A stretch of DNA of 64,000 nucleotides from Lucifuga dentata (lineage: Eukaryota; Chordata; Actinopteri; Ophidiiformes; Bythitidae): NCBI GenBank assembly GCA_014773175.1, contig VXCM01001437.1, forward strand, positions 124,001 through 188,000. Reading direction: 5' to 3'. Made by a program: the position numbers and the translations under genes. Positions within the stretch are counted from its first letter, which is position 1, and each line of letters begins with the position of its first letter. Below, piece after piece: positions 25,785-38,004 of the stretch. The notes below the pieces were generated by a model. That model ran no database searches. It worked only from the letters and a program-made list of their open reading frames with translations, and was not told where the DNA came from.

Positions 25785-26429
25785 TTAAAGGACCATACCA
25801 TCCTTTTTGCATGTTTGAGCCTAATATATTCAATTTTCATACATGTTACATTACTGACAATCATTTCCCAAAGGATAAAACCGTATTTCAGCTTTCCCGA
25901 TATTTTGCAAAATCTCTTAATCTTTCAAAATCAAATATTCAAGCAATACACACACCTTAAAAATCCATGTTTCACCTGCTAATAGTTACACAGCCTTATG
26001 AAGTCACGGTCATTTAAAATTTTTGATAAATGCAGGGCTTCTTTTGGGACTATATTCCCTGGTGGAGACATACGTTCACTCCACGCTTTTTATTGCGCTT
26101 AAACATTAAAATTATAAAACTTAGAAAAAAAACCTGAATACATGTCTTGTTCGCAATGATGGATTACCTATCCCAAGAACATTTCAAGTATCAACAAGTT
26201 GATTTTAATAGCGTACCGGAATGAACTGAAACCAGTGGAGGTCTGGAAGGTAGGAAAATAATAATAATAATAATAATACACCAACACTCAACACTCTGAA
26301 ACTTGGCTGACACATTCCAGTGTTTTGCTTTGGGAAATAATTGTCAGTAACGTTATGTGTTATGTTATGAAAAGTGTGTTATGAAAAGTATTAAGCTCAA
26401 AATGCAAAATATATGGTATGATCCTTTAA
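25785..26429 (+). mobile_element. Family A foldback MITE, copy 2, nested in family B
   Basis: Starts TTAAAGGACCATACCATCC and ends GGTATGATCCTTTAA. The long inverted ends include GCATGTTTGAGCCTAATATA, and TTAA lies at both borders. The interior contains GGGACTATATTCCCTGGTGG and GAAACCAGTGGAGGTCTGGA. An (AAT)n tract at 26256-26279 and a 26-bp segment copied from 25033-25058 replace the usual interior near the right end. Confidence 0.88.
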
Positions 26430-26598
26430 AGAGAGAGTACCTAAAATGGCCTGTTTTCACTCTGCATGCACAGCGGTGCTGCAGCTAGGGAGAATAAATA
26501 TGAATCAATGTGTTTTCTTACACATTAAAGCATAGAAAAGTTTTCAATAAGAACAAAGTTCTTAAAAAGAAGATGGGAATCTTTAATATGTCCCTTTA
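26426..26598 (+). mobile_element. Family B element, right part
   Basis: TTAAAGAGAGAGTACCTAAA-ATGGCCTG, TTTTCACTCTGCATGCACAG, TTACACATTAAAGCATAG and the end AATATGTCCCTTTA. It continues the B copy interrupted at 25784. Confidence 0.7.
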
Positions 26599-27029
26599 TT
26601 ATTTGGTATGTTTGGGACATACGGCTTCAGTTCAACAAACAATAAACAGACTTTAAATCAAGGCAGTTACAGTTTACAGTTGGAATCATTGATATACAAA
26701 GTTATTATAAAATCATTCATATTGTAAATGTTCTATTCCTGTTGTATTTAACTGTGAATATTTTTCCATTTGACAAAGAGATAACTTGAGCTATTTTATG
26801 TCACTGGTTTAGCCTAGATAGCTTGATAACTGTCAGACAAAATGATAAGAAGCTGATGGATATGATGATGATTTACAGTAATTTAGCTAAGTACTGATGG
26901 TAACTAGGTCATATGAGACCACACATGAATGGGCAGCTGCACAGCAAACCATGCATACAGCAGCAGAAACCAGGCTTAACATGACTGATACAGACGTGAC
27001 TATATGGAGTGAAATATTCACAGACACAG

Positions 27030-27071
27030 TTCAGTGCTTATCTGTGAATTGGGGTCATAGTGTGACAAATT
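27030..27071. repeat. Right arm of the 42-bp inverted repeat
   Basis: Complement of 25671-25712, 41 of 42 matching. The 27221-27260 segment is the direct copy of 25712-25750, so the two neighbouring parts of the left locus are represented here in opposite orientations about 150 bp apart. Confidence 0.9.
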
Positions 27072-27260
27072 CATGACTGAAATGTATTTAAATGTGATGT
27101 ATGCGTAACTTTATAACTCAAAGACAGAAATTATCAAATAACACTGTGTTGAGTCTTTACAGTCTGTAGTCAGGAAAGGTCGATAGGACACTTTATAAAA
27201 TATTTTTTATTTTCTATTACAGCTACTAGTATTCTCACCAATATAATACAACAAATTACT

Positions 27261-28747
27261 AAATTTCATAACTCTGATTGCTGAGTTTTAGATTTTAAAA
27301 TGTCATAACTAAGATAGAAAGGCACCGAAGAACTTTTAATAATGTCCAGAATCTTTATTTACCACTCAAACTTTAAACAGTTCACATTTTTCTTCACCTG
27401 TCAAAGAAGCTCATCACACTCAACCTCTTGAAGTTGTGCAATAGTTCCATGTGAATAAACTAAGATGAAAGTTTATTCTTCTTCTACCTTTTAAAATGCA
27501 CTGCCTGTCAGAATCATCAGGAGATCCAGGATATTATGATAATGCATGACAGCGATGAGGATGATGTATAAAGTTGAGTGACAGGCATCATACTGATAGA
27601 TACAAATGATTATATTTAAGGGATCTAAATGGCTATTTGGATTAATATGACCTGTTTATTTGGATTAAAGACACTTCTGCTAATATTTAGTTCACTTCTA
27701 ACACTTTTAGTTATATTAATTAATTTAATTAATTAATGATTATCTTGATTACATAGTACAATAACTGGTAGTGTCATGACATTATTTTAAACATGGGGAC
27801 TGTAGCATTTTGGGTTTCATCTGCTGTGTTTGCAAGCATATATTTAGATATTAGAATTTGAATCATAAGTCATGATGAACATGAACATGACCTATGATGC
27901 TCAAATGTTGTAAATTCTTGGACCTTAAAAATTAACGATGGCTGCAAAAAATTAGAATTTTAATCATTTGTATGACTTTTTCATTTACACCACTGGATTC
28001 TTTTTGTTTATTATTTTTATATGCTGTCAGATTATTCTTTTGTGTAGTTACAAAAAAGTGCAGGTTTAAAATTCTCAGCAAAATCTTTATAAGATAAAAG
28101 CAGTTTTTTTTTTTGGTGAATTAGTTTCTATTATTTACCTAATAAAATTACAGTATGTTAGAAGAAGCAGAATGCTGCAGTAATGTAGCATTTATGTAGT
28201 TTAACGCAAATTTATTAGGTAGAGAATGTATGTCATAAACAGATTTGACAGTGTAGTATAAATGTAGATTTACAGCACCAATGCACATCCAGTAGTAATC
28301 CATATTTTTAGCCACACCGCCTGTTTTAGGGCTCACAGTACTGGCCAGCGGTCCGTCGCCCTGCATCTCACCGACTTTCAGCAATGATCTTCTAAAACTT
28401 GGAAGAAGGTTCAGTGGCATTTAGAGACAGAAGGTCATGGGCTCAAAGCTTTCAGTTTCTGACAAACAGTGCTCTTCATGGTGCAGCTGAACTAACCTCA
28501 TCTGCTTTCAGTTTGTCTCAGTACTTCTGTCACCGTAGATTAGGAGCAGTTGTATTAGTAACGCTTGTATAGGTAACAGTATATCGCCTCATTGTGTGTA
28601 TAACAGGCTTGCTGCTTTAACACATTGGTGATGCTCTTTACATCACGTCTTTGATATGGTCATTGGTTCACTGAAATAACATCAGCACACACTGAATATG
28701 TTCAAAATATTGCCCCAGGTATACAGCATTCACACTATGCATTAAGC
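27261..28747. other. Intronic sequence, no gene
   Basis: AT-rich, with a palindromic ATTAATTAATTTAATTAATT region near 27715-27737. No supported gene. Confidence 0.4.
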
Positions 28748-28783
28748 GTGTGTGTGTGTCTGTGTGTGTGTGTGTGTGTGTGT
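28748..28783. repeat. (GT)n microsatellite
   Basis: GT units with a single CT interruption. Confidence 0.95.
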
Positions 28784-29218
28784 TCTACTCCCAAACTGCA
28801 GATTTCAACTGAGTAGCTCTGATGTTTTCCAATTCTGGCTGGTATGATTGCTCCCAGAGAAAAAAAAATGGGTAAATGCATGTTTGATACTTTTCATTGT
28901 ATTTCTCGAAATGAAATTATGCATGGTCAATGGCATGAAACTCACACACGCACACACACAAACACATGCAGTTTAGTGATCACACATAATGATTTCTAGT
29001 TTTTGAACAACTTCTGGAGAAAATCCAGACAGCAGCAGGATGGTAATTAGTAAATTTTCCTTAATTTTCCTCTCATGGATGAAGCCTCAGAGAACGCACT
29101 GTGCTGTGATAGTAGATGGCAAAAATCAAAACAGTATCATTTAAGTTGCCAAGGAGTAAATGTGCAGAAATATCTAATGATGCCAGAAATACAGGATATT
29201 TCTGTGAGACATCACAGC

Positions 29219-29267
29219 ACATATGGACATATGCATTCGTGCAAGTCCATGTGTTATGTCCATATGT
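29219..29267. repeat. 13-bp inverted repeat
   Basis: ACATATGGACATA (29219-29231) and TATGTCCATATGT (29255-29267) are exact complements around a 23-base loop. Confidence 0.85.
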
Positions 29268-31343
29268 TATACAGGGAATTACAAAAGAGGCAGTGACACA
29301 TCAGCAGAACATACTATCTCAAAACTGCTGCATTTAAATCTAGAAACAGAAAAAAAAGCATACACTGAGGAATTACTGCAACAGTCATAAATTAATCACA
29401 ACCTCTCCATTTCTTATTTAATCCACTTTAAGCTGATGTTCTCAATTTGTTTTTACACAAGACAAAATTCTTTTTAGCCAGTGGTTTAAAAATAGACTTT
29501 CATTAATACTGTTGTGACAATATTAATCACATCAAACCTCCAACAGAGTGGAGAGGAGAGCTGAAGCAGCCTGCCGCATTCAGAAAACACGTTGTACTGT
29601 AGCTGCTCCTCCATAAAGCCACTCTCCAGCAAACTAATGGCTGCAATAACTGCAGGCCTCAAACACAATAGATGCTTTCCAGAGAGAGGGATCAAATAAA
29701 TGGGATAAACTGGATGGAAGTGATATGTCACTATATTAGATGCTTCTGTGCCAGTATTAGATGCTACGCTACCCACTATAGCCTGCGGGGCAGATTTAGA
29801 CAGTGTTGGGGTTAAATGTACTTCTACTTCATATTGACATACTGCTACACAATATATGTATAAAGACAGGAGGAGTAGGAGGTACAGTAGTAGTAGTAAA
29901 AGTGCTCTCTAGTGCTGTAAATAATTGGCCAAATTAGACAAATTAGGATAATTGTATATGTATGTATACATACTATATTAGGATGCTTCAAAATTCAACA
30001 AATAGTAATTCCTCAATCAGGGCTTTAAGACTTGTAATTAAAATCCAAAATTAAATCAGTCTAAAGGTGAGAGAATTGGCCATTTTGTTAATCTGTTGCT
30101 GTCATGTGTCATCTTATCACATGCCGTCTCACAAATTATTCATCATCTTGCTTGATCATTTAGTATTTCTGTTTTTTGATTGCAGAAACATGAGCTACGA
30201 TTGGTCCACCATCATTTTCACTGATGTTAGTAAGGACGAGTCTGTCTTGTCAGCCGGACAATCAGAGCTCCTGTTTCTGCTCTGTGGAATGGCTGGCTGG
30301 ATGCACGTCTTAATTAATTTGATCACACAGCAGAAACTGTGAATGGTAAATCATCAGACAAATTACAGTGAGGGGAATGATAGGAAGACATATTACTGAA
30401 TGGAATAACAGTATTATTATGGAAATTCATTTGAAATGCATTACTTTATTTAATATAATGCACATTTTACAACTTTTAACATTTTTTTAATTGCAGGATT
30501 TATGCTTTGTGTTGTTTAATCATTGTTTTAAGCAACTAGCATCAGTCACCTGATTATAACTCATCACTGAATGTGTATCGTTATTCTAATGGCACACTGC
30601 AGAATCCAGGTTTTTTCAGTGTATTGTGCTACAGCCTGTTTCTTCCACAAAGCTGTGATACAAGTTAAGCAACAAACAAAAACCTTTGGATTAGTCTAAA
30701 TTGAAATTCAGTTAATGCATGTAAAATGCCCATTGTTTTGTACTTCACCACAAGATAAAACCTGGACTGTTTTGTTGATACGCTGAGTAAAGAGCATCAT
30801 TTGAAGCAGCCAGGAGGTACAAATCAGGCAGAGAAAGAATCCAATTAGAATCCAAAGCCAAAGCGGTGCAAAAGAAAGAGAATCAATAATATAAATGTCA
30901 AGATAGACCCCAGTGAATCCAAAAATCCCCTCCATCTCCCATGGAAAGGATGAGTATTTATCATTGTCTCTGTGGCACCTTCCTTATCGCCCTCTTAACT
31001 TTTGCAGGACTGATAATGCAGGCATGATTTATCACTGGCCAGCAGAGGGGCTACTGATCCCTGAAAGGGGTTTGAGTTTATGCATTATTCAGAACTTTTT
31101 TAATCTGCCACTTCAGGATTAGGAGAGGAAATGCTTATAGCACAATTTCTGTCCCAAGGCACAACTGCAACTGTGGTTTCTTACCTTTCCACATTTAATT
31201 ACATATGATCAGAATCATTGTGGAAGTCAGGAGGAGACCAGTGTCTAAGTCATGAATTATCTTTATCCATTATCCACTTTAGTATCTTGTAAAAACATTT
31301 TTTTTTGCAACTCAATGAATGACATTACCCTGGAGACTGTCTA

Positions 31344-31351
<8 letters not shown>
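29268..31351. other. Intronic sequence, no gene
   Basis: Unique sequence with only chance frames. Confidence 0.4.

Positions 31352-31402
<51 letters not shown>
31352..31402. repeat. (CT)n microsatellite
   Basis: About 25 CT units. Confidence 0.95.
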
Positions 31403-31405
<3 letters not shown>

Positions 31406-32189
31406 TGATTTGATAGTTGATGAATTTCTCATACTTGAGCTCATTCACCACAGAAAGGAGAGATACCTGCTGCAAGTGGAGAACCATGTCCCGCTATTGC
31501 CTACAGCAGCACAACACAAACAGCCCATCATCGCTATGCTTTTCAGGAACTAAGTATGATGAAATTGATAAGGCGCTTAAAGTTTGGAAGGACATACACT
31601 GCACTCATGGACAAGCACATCTGTAGCTCATGTTTCTGCTTTGTAGAACACACACCCTTGCTCTATAAAGGGGGAAGTAAAAACTGTAACAGATATATGC
31701 AGTGATCAAGGAATTTCCTTTGTAAATTTGGAGAAATTTCACAGAATTTGATCATCTGCATGGAGGCATTTTGCTGAAAATGTGGAGGCTTCTGCCAGCC
31801 AATCACATTCAGCTTGTCACAACTGAAGACAGTAATCTACAGCACATCTGCACAATGCGTTTTAATGTTTTTCTTTCCAACATGTTGATATTGGAACTAT
31901 TCTGCAACCCATTTTCCTCAGACTGCATCTGGATAGATTCCAGTTGGCCAGTGGAAGGATTAGGTTGGACGTGTCCGGTCAGTCCCCTGGTATTAATAAC
32001 AAGTGCTATGATTTTTGCTTTGACACATCTTAAACTTCCTTCCCAGTCATCTTACTTGACTTGTACTTTACTTGTCAACAACGTTAGCAGCTGTAACAGG
32101 AGCGAACCCAATCGATCAGGTTGTGCTATGAGAGGCTCGCTGCTGTTGCTGGTGAACAGGCACTGAGCAGAAATAGAGTCAGTGGAGCC
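31403..32189. other. Intronic sequence, nothing recognised
   Basis: Open frames of 69 and 131 codons (31417-31626 and 31771-32166, plus strand) are present but show no domain, signal or repeat similarity. Confidence 0.4.
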
Positions 32190-32415
32190 TTGTGTTAATG
32201 AGGTGAGTAATTAAAGAGGGGGATATTGAGCCTGCTGACCCCTCTGGCCCTCTTGAGCAGGGGACTAGAGAGAGATGGACCATGAGGCCAAATTACACTA
32301 AGATGCCTCATTAGATGAGCTTGGCTCCACAGGGAGACTTCACCCATTGTTTTTGCTGCATATTTCCAACTTCTCTCACAGGCCTGCTCAAACTGACGCA
32401 ATTACTGGGCTTTTA
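32190..32415. promoter_or_regulatory. Candidate conserved non-coding block
   Basis: Unique DNA with GTGAGTAATTAAAGAGGGGG, AGGCCAAATTACACTAAG and ACTGACGCAATTACTGGGC motifs. Balanced composition, no repeat similarity seen. Confidence 0.2.
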
Positions 32416-32964
32416 TAAGATATCCATACTATTTCAAGCTGCAAGTGAAACAAAGTAAGGAAGAGATACATAGGAGAAGTGTTGGCAAGATTTAATCCTA
32501 GCCCAGAGTCAAGTACATGTAATTCCAGTCAAAGAGGGATCCCTCACTCAGATGGGTGATTGTATAGCTGGTGCCAAGAGAAAAAGAGCATCATGAGTTA
32601 GAAAGACAGATGAGATGAGGAGAAACATGATGCGGAGGAGAGATGGGACTTTGGCGCCGATGACTACAGAAGCTACAGCATCATCCGCATCCGCTGCCTG
32701 GAAGAAAAACTGCATCAGACATGAGGCTTCATCTGAATTAAGTTAGTGTGTGTCTACATCAGCTTAAATAAAAATCTGATCGCGAGAAGATTAATCAGGG
32801 AATAAGGACTGCTGTTTTTGATGAGTTAACATCTGAAATTTAGGAGTTTGGTTTCTGAGTGTATGACACTGATAACAAGCTATTAAAATCATAATATGAC
32901 CATCAGAATAACAGCTCAAAAAGAAAAAAGATGCATTGATACACGGTGATGCATTGAATGATGA

Positions 32965-33130
32965 TGGAATTAAGAGGGTTCCACAGTTCGCCAAATATAC
33001 ATAATGTATTCGTCATACTCTGACGAGCAAGGGAGGCTGCCAGGTGAGGAAAGGCGTGTAGAGGTGTCTCACTGTGATTCTAATGTTTACATGCTGGAAC
33101 AAATCAATTTATGATGACATAATCTGGGTT
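32965..33130 (+). mobile_element. Family D interspersed repeat, copy 1
   Basis: GGAATTAAGAGGGTTCCACA-GTTCGCCAAATATACA and later TGTTTACATGCTGG and ATTTATGATGACATAATCTG align with 41976-42124. Ends are not defined in this copy. Confidence 0.5.
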
Positions 33131-35655
33131 TGTGAATTATTTTGCTATCAAAATTGGTAAAGAAAGAGAGCTGCAGTCCTGATCCTAAGCTGTGGACAGC
33201 TTTGTCTTCCTGAAACTGAATGTTATATTGTTCAAATAACCAGGAAAGGAACAATGCTGAACCGTTAATTCTAAATGACATTCATGTATTTGACAGTGGT
33301 TCTTCCTGTTCTCTGAAATAACAATGCTACTTTTTTGTTGTGTTTTATTATTCTTTGTATTCCATTCATAGTGTGTAAATAATTAACCATAGTCATATTT
33401 GTAAATCTGGTGAATTTACAAAAAGTTTTGGGTTTAATTAAGTGTATGAAAATAATCTAATCAAATTGAATCATGGTGAAAATTAAAGACTTCCTCATGC
33501 ATTGAATCATGCTCTAAATAACTGTACTTAAATCAAATCACCATGATTTACAACCCTAGTAAAAGTCGTCATATGATATCATATTATGTGATTGTTTTTA
33601 TTCATTACAGGAAGGCTATTGATTACATCTAACATGATAATTTATTGTACCTGTTACTTATCGATGACACCATCCCTGTGCGGAAATATAGACAAGAGCA
33701 AATGAAAGCTGTCGCTGCCGGTTTTACGTTTTATTTTTACAAAGACATGGAGAAACCAGAAAGACAGATTAATCCTCTGTTGCAGATACTTTGTCTCTCT
33801 GTGGACAGTGACAAATAGGACGAGGTAAAGCTCAATATTATAAAGTGCTGTACTGTTCCGATGGTACCCGAGCAAGGTGATGAAAAATAGTTCATTTTGC
33901 CCTGATTAATTCAGAGCAACAACCTTTATTACACCACATTCATCACGTGACCTTTGAAACACAGCAATTATACTGTACCACAAGGAGGTTTGAATTTGGA
34001 TTTATGAATTAATAGGAGCTCTTTTTCTAACTTTCATTCTACTTATCATATAAAATATGTATATGTGGAGCTAAATTATCCACAAATGAACATATATGTT
34101 GCACAATCTCAGGTGAACTACTGTAGAAATAGCTTTTTCAAATACCGACTTTATAGCTTCAGGCAGTTTAATTCTATGTGACTAGTAAGAGAAGTTCCTT
34201 TGTGCATATTTTATCCTATGATCATCACCAAGCAGCCCTTTAAATAACAGCATGTCCTTCGTATTAAAGATCATGTAAACAGTGAAGTCTACCTAATCGA
34301 CTGTTCATATTTGGATATGGTAATCATCTCTCTGATGGGGTGACTGGCACAGACTCACTCCAAACATGACAGGTGTCGTAAAGAGAAGGAGCCAGACAAA
34401 TCCTTATCTGTGAACCCACTGCTAATTTATTGCTGTGCAGGAAAAGCTTCTCTCTTTATTTGCAGTTCTTCTTCAAATATTAGATAATACAAATTAATCT
34501 GTTGTGGCATCTAGCAGCATCTTTTTTTCTGCACTGTCATCAAATCTGAATGCACTGAGCCGCAATGACTCAGATAATCGCAAAGTGCGTTTTTGTATTT
34601 ATGAGTGTGCTTGAGTTTCCTTAAGATTTGTGAATATCAAGGTTTGTCAAAATGCTTCATTCCGATGCTTCATTCTTTTTCACAATTGGTGTGAAAAAAA
34701 AAGTACATTTACACCTCTGTGCAGACAAGACAAGGAAATGATGTACAATTTCTTCACTGACGTTCAGATCCACGGCCTGGCAACACTAATAATTACATGT
34801 GGGATACTGTTCTTCTTTATTTTGGCAACACTTTGGTCATGAGTAGTCATTGCTTTGGTGTTTCATGATAGGTCATTTCCTAGTAATCAGTTGAAAATAG
34901 CACTGTTTATGTGCTGATGTCACTGCAGCTCTCAAACCGCCAAACGTGCCGATTTCATTCTATTACAGCTGATAACAAAATAATAACAATTTTGCTGTCC
35001 ATTACACCTACAGCATATAAACATATCAGATATTTTTGGTAAAATTATGTAATAACTGTAGTGGATCATGCTCCTAGAGACGATTTTGGGTAGTTGTAGA
35101 TGAAAGCTAACAGTCATGATAGAACTATCGTCAATCCAAAAGGGTGGTCCTAAATTATGTCATGATGCACATCCATGATGCCCATTTTAGCACTTTTGGG
35201 AACAAAAGACAGCCTGTGGCAAAATTTGGACAATATTAGACCAAAGATTCTGGACCAAATATTAGGATCAAAATCTCACAATTTAACTGCTGCTACGACC
35301 CCCTTGTACAGTATGAACTGAGACAAATTAGTAACAAGTTCATTATTTCATTTCTACAATCTACCAGGCATTCATCAGATCAGCTGAGATGCATCAAAGC
35401 TGATATTAACTCAGTTTTTAACTATATAAACCTGTAAGATCGCTCCTATCGTACAGTTTACAGGCAGCATTACTCACAAGTCAATGTTGGCTGCAATCTA
35501 TAACCATCATAACAGCCCTGCAGTGCTGCAACTAATAAATACTAGCCAGTAAAATCTACTCAAAAAGGACAAGAAAAATAAATTCTCCCCACTCTCATTT
35601 CAGAGAATTTTTCACCTTGAAATGGCATCTCTGAAATGTATCTCTGTTGTCTGTT
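33131..35655. other. Intronic sequence, no gene
   Basis: AT-rich unique DNA. No supported feature. Confidence 0.4.
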
Positions 35656-37149
35656 TTTTTTTTTTTTGTTTGTTTTTTTGTTGTCTGGGAACCAGTATTT
35701 TCTTTTTTATTGGTCTCTAGTTATAGTGCCATCACTGCTCATGCTAGCAACCTAGTAATCTTTAATACATAGCATTTAAAGTAATTGGCCTATAGGAATA
35801 AAACGGATAGGACGATTGGAATCCCCACACAGTCATTCATCATGTGTCGTTCTCATCTATCAGCACAGCAGCAAGCTCAATCCACCCCTCACAGGTTGTT
35901 ACCATGGAGATTATACAGGCAGAAGCTCGGTCCAGATGGAGCAGCTGTTGGGGTTTTCCACATTGAGTGGCTCCACTTCCTCAGACAAAGCTGATGATGC
36001 CTTTGAACTTTACACAGACAACACATCCTCCATATACCAGCTCTGCACAGTGCCATTCCATCAATCCCCCCAGTGCTCCCTACACACTGCCAGTATCAGG
36101 ATCCACCCTCCTCCCCTCCACATCTTCCCGCTTCCAAGATAAGAAGGACCAAGTTCACATCGGGAAACGTAGCACGGCAGGACTCTTTCCTCAAATATTC
36201 AATGCTCGTGTCATGCAGAGATGGCCTGAAACTGACACCAACACCAGAAGCCTCATTAATCTTCATCACATCTACAGTCAGAGTTTCCTTCTTCTTTCTG
36301 CCTGTCTGCTGGGTGGCACATTCTCTTGAGAGTTTTACTCACCATCTCTGAGGTGTGGCACGCTGTCAAAGCAAAAGATGGAGCATGTGGAGGGACACAG
36401 AAGAAAGACAAATCGTGCTTGCATTTGACTGCAATGTCGTGGGAAGCCATTTACAGAATTACCATCTTAAGCAGCTCAAAAAATGTTCTCTTTGTGTTTC
36501 CTATATCGTGTCCATGACCCTGCATACTGCAGCGCAGATTAGGCTGTTAAGGCAATGTGTTTGTGTCCGTCTGCTTTGGCTTCGAGAAAATGTATGCAGG
36601 GGCACACGAGGGCTGGCCTCATGTGAATCGCTAATCTTAACACGTGAGGTAAAAAGAAAAAAAAAAAACGCTTACATTTATAATCGTCATCATTTTTATT
36701 GCAGTGAAACCTGCCTTGTTCCAAAGATATTAAGCACACACAAAAGGGCACTGAGGAGGCATAATCGAGGTGGTGCCCCAATTCTGTCAAAGTGTTCCAT
36801 CACTGAGTCCTCCCTGTTTTCTCTGTGGTGCTTTGTTGTCTGGATCAGCTGCTAGAATCAATCAGCTCTTCACACTTGGGTTATGATGGGCCCCCGCTAG
36901 TCTCTGCATGTTACTGGACCATCTTCAGAGGAAGGAGAGGCTTTTATTTTTTTAGTTATGATTTAGTTATTTTTCCTCTTCATCATCAAGGATAAAGATT
37001 TTGTCAAGAGATATAACAATCCCCTCAACATTTTGATGACATTTTGGGGGTAATTCATGAAACACAGTGCCAGATTTAACATGTCGATAAGAACAAATAG
37101 CTTCATGCATCCACATTCCCTCATTCATATTACTGGTATCTTTTAGTGT
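35656..37149. other. Less AT-rich stretch with overlapping open frames, judged non-coding
   Basis: Plus-strand frames of 108, 120 and 166 codons overlap at 35816-36855 in different phases. None shows a domain, and antisense frames are equally open, so they reflect composition. A T-rich run lies at 35656-35680. Confidence 0.4.
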
Positions 37150-37647
37150 TTAAAGGAACTATACTGGTGATTGTGCATGTTTGAGCCTAATATATTCAAT
37201 TCTCATGCACGTAACGTTACGGACAATCATTTCCCAAAGCATACAACTGGAACGGTGAATTAAAAATGTTTTTCCTACCTTCCAGACCNTTTTTTTTTTT
37301 TTTTTTTTCACTTATGTAATTTTAGCGTTTAAATGCAATAAAAAGCACAGAGTGAATGTATGTCTCCACTGGGGAATACAGTCCCAAAACAAGACCTGTG
37401 TTTATTGAAAAATTTTAAGTGACCGTGACTTCATAAGGCTGTGTAACTATTAGCAGGCGAAACATGGATTTTTAAGGTGGGTGTATCACTTGAATATTTG
37501 ACTTTGAAAGATTAAGAGATTTTGCAAAATATCAGGAAAGCTGAAATACGGTTTTATCCTTTGGGAAATGATTGCCAGTAACGTAACATGTATGAAAATT
37601 GAATATATTAGGCTCAAACATGCACAATCGCCAGTAAGGTCCTTTAA
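37150..37647 (-). mobile_element. Family A foldback MITE, copy 3, with internal loss at an N
   Basis: TTAAAGGAACTATACTGG at the left and CCAGTAAGGTCCTTTAA at the right, TTAA borders and long inverted ends. It lies opposite to copies 2 and 4: TCTCCACTGGGGAATACAGT and TTAGCAGGCGAAACATGG are the complements of their interior. At 37289 an N followed by poly-T replaces roughly 140 bp present in copy 4, between the AGGTCTGG block and the AAAAAACCCTG block. Confidence 0.85.
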
Positions 37648-37926
37648 AAGGGGGCATTACAACAGCATTTCCTTATTTACACATCAGGGAAGTGATTCAT
37701 AAAATACACTGTCATGAAAAAATGACCTGTTCCAGTCTGGTGGTAAAGTGATATGAAATCTGGGTGATGTTTTAAACTGTATTTTCCTCACGTGTGTTAG
37801 TGATCAATTTTTAAGCTCACTCAGTTGATCAGGTTTATTTAAATGCAGAGTTTTGATCTGATCTTTCACACATTCTCGTGACACTGCGCCTCTTCCTCAA
37901 ACCTTGACCTCAGTGCTCTGCATCCT

Positions 37927-37927
<1 letters not shown>

Positions 37928-37996
<69 letters not shown>

Positions 37997-38004
37997 ACAC
38001 ACAC
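37928..38004. repeat. Compound (CT)n(AC)n microsatellite
   Basis: CT units at about 37928-37957 run directly into AC units to 38004. Confidence 0.95.

Noticed and set aside
36355..36855. 166-codon open frame, the longest on the plus strand
   Set aside because: No domain, signal peptide or repeat similarity. Overlapping frames in other phases are equally open, and it lacks plausible splice context.
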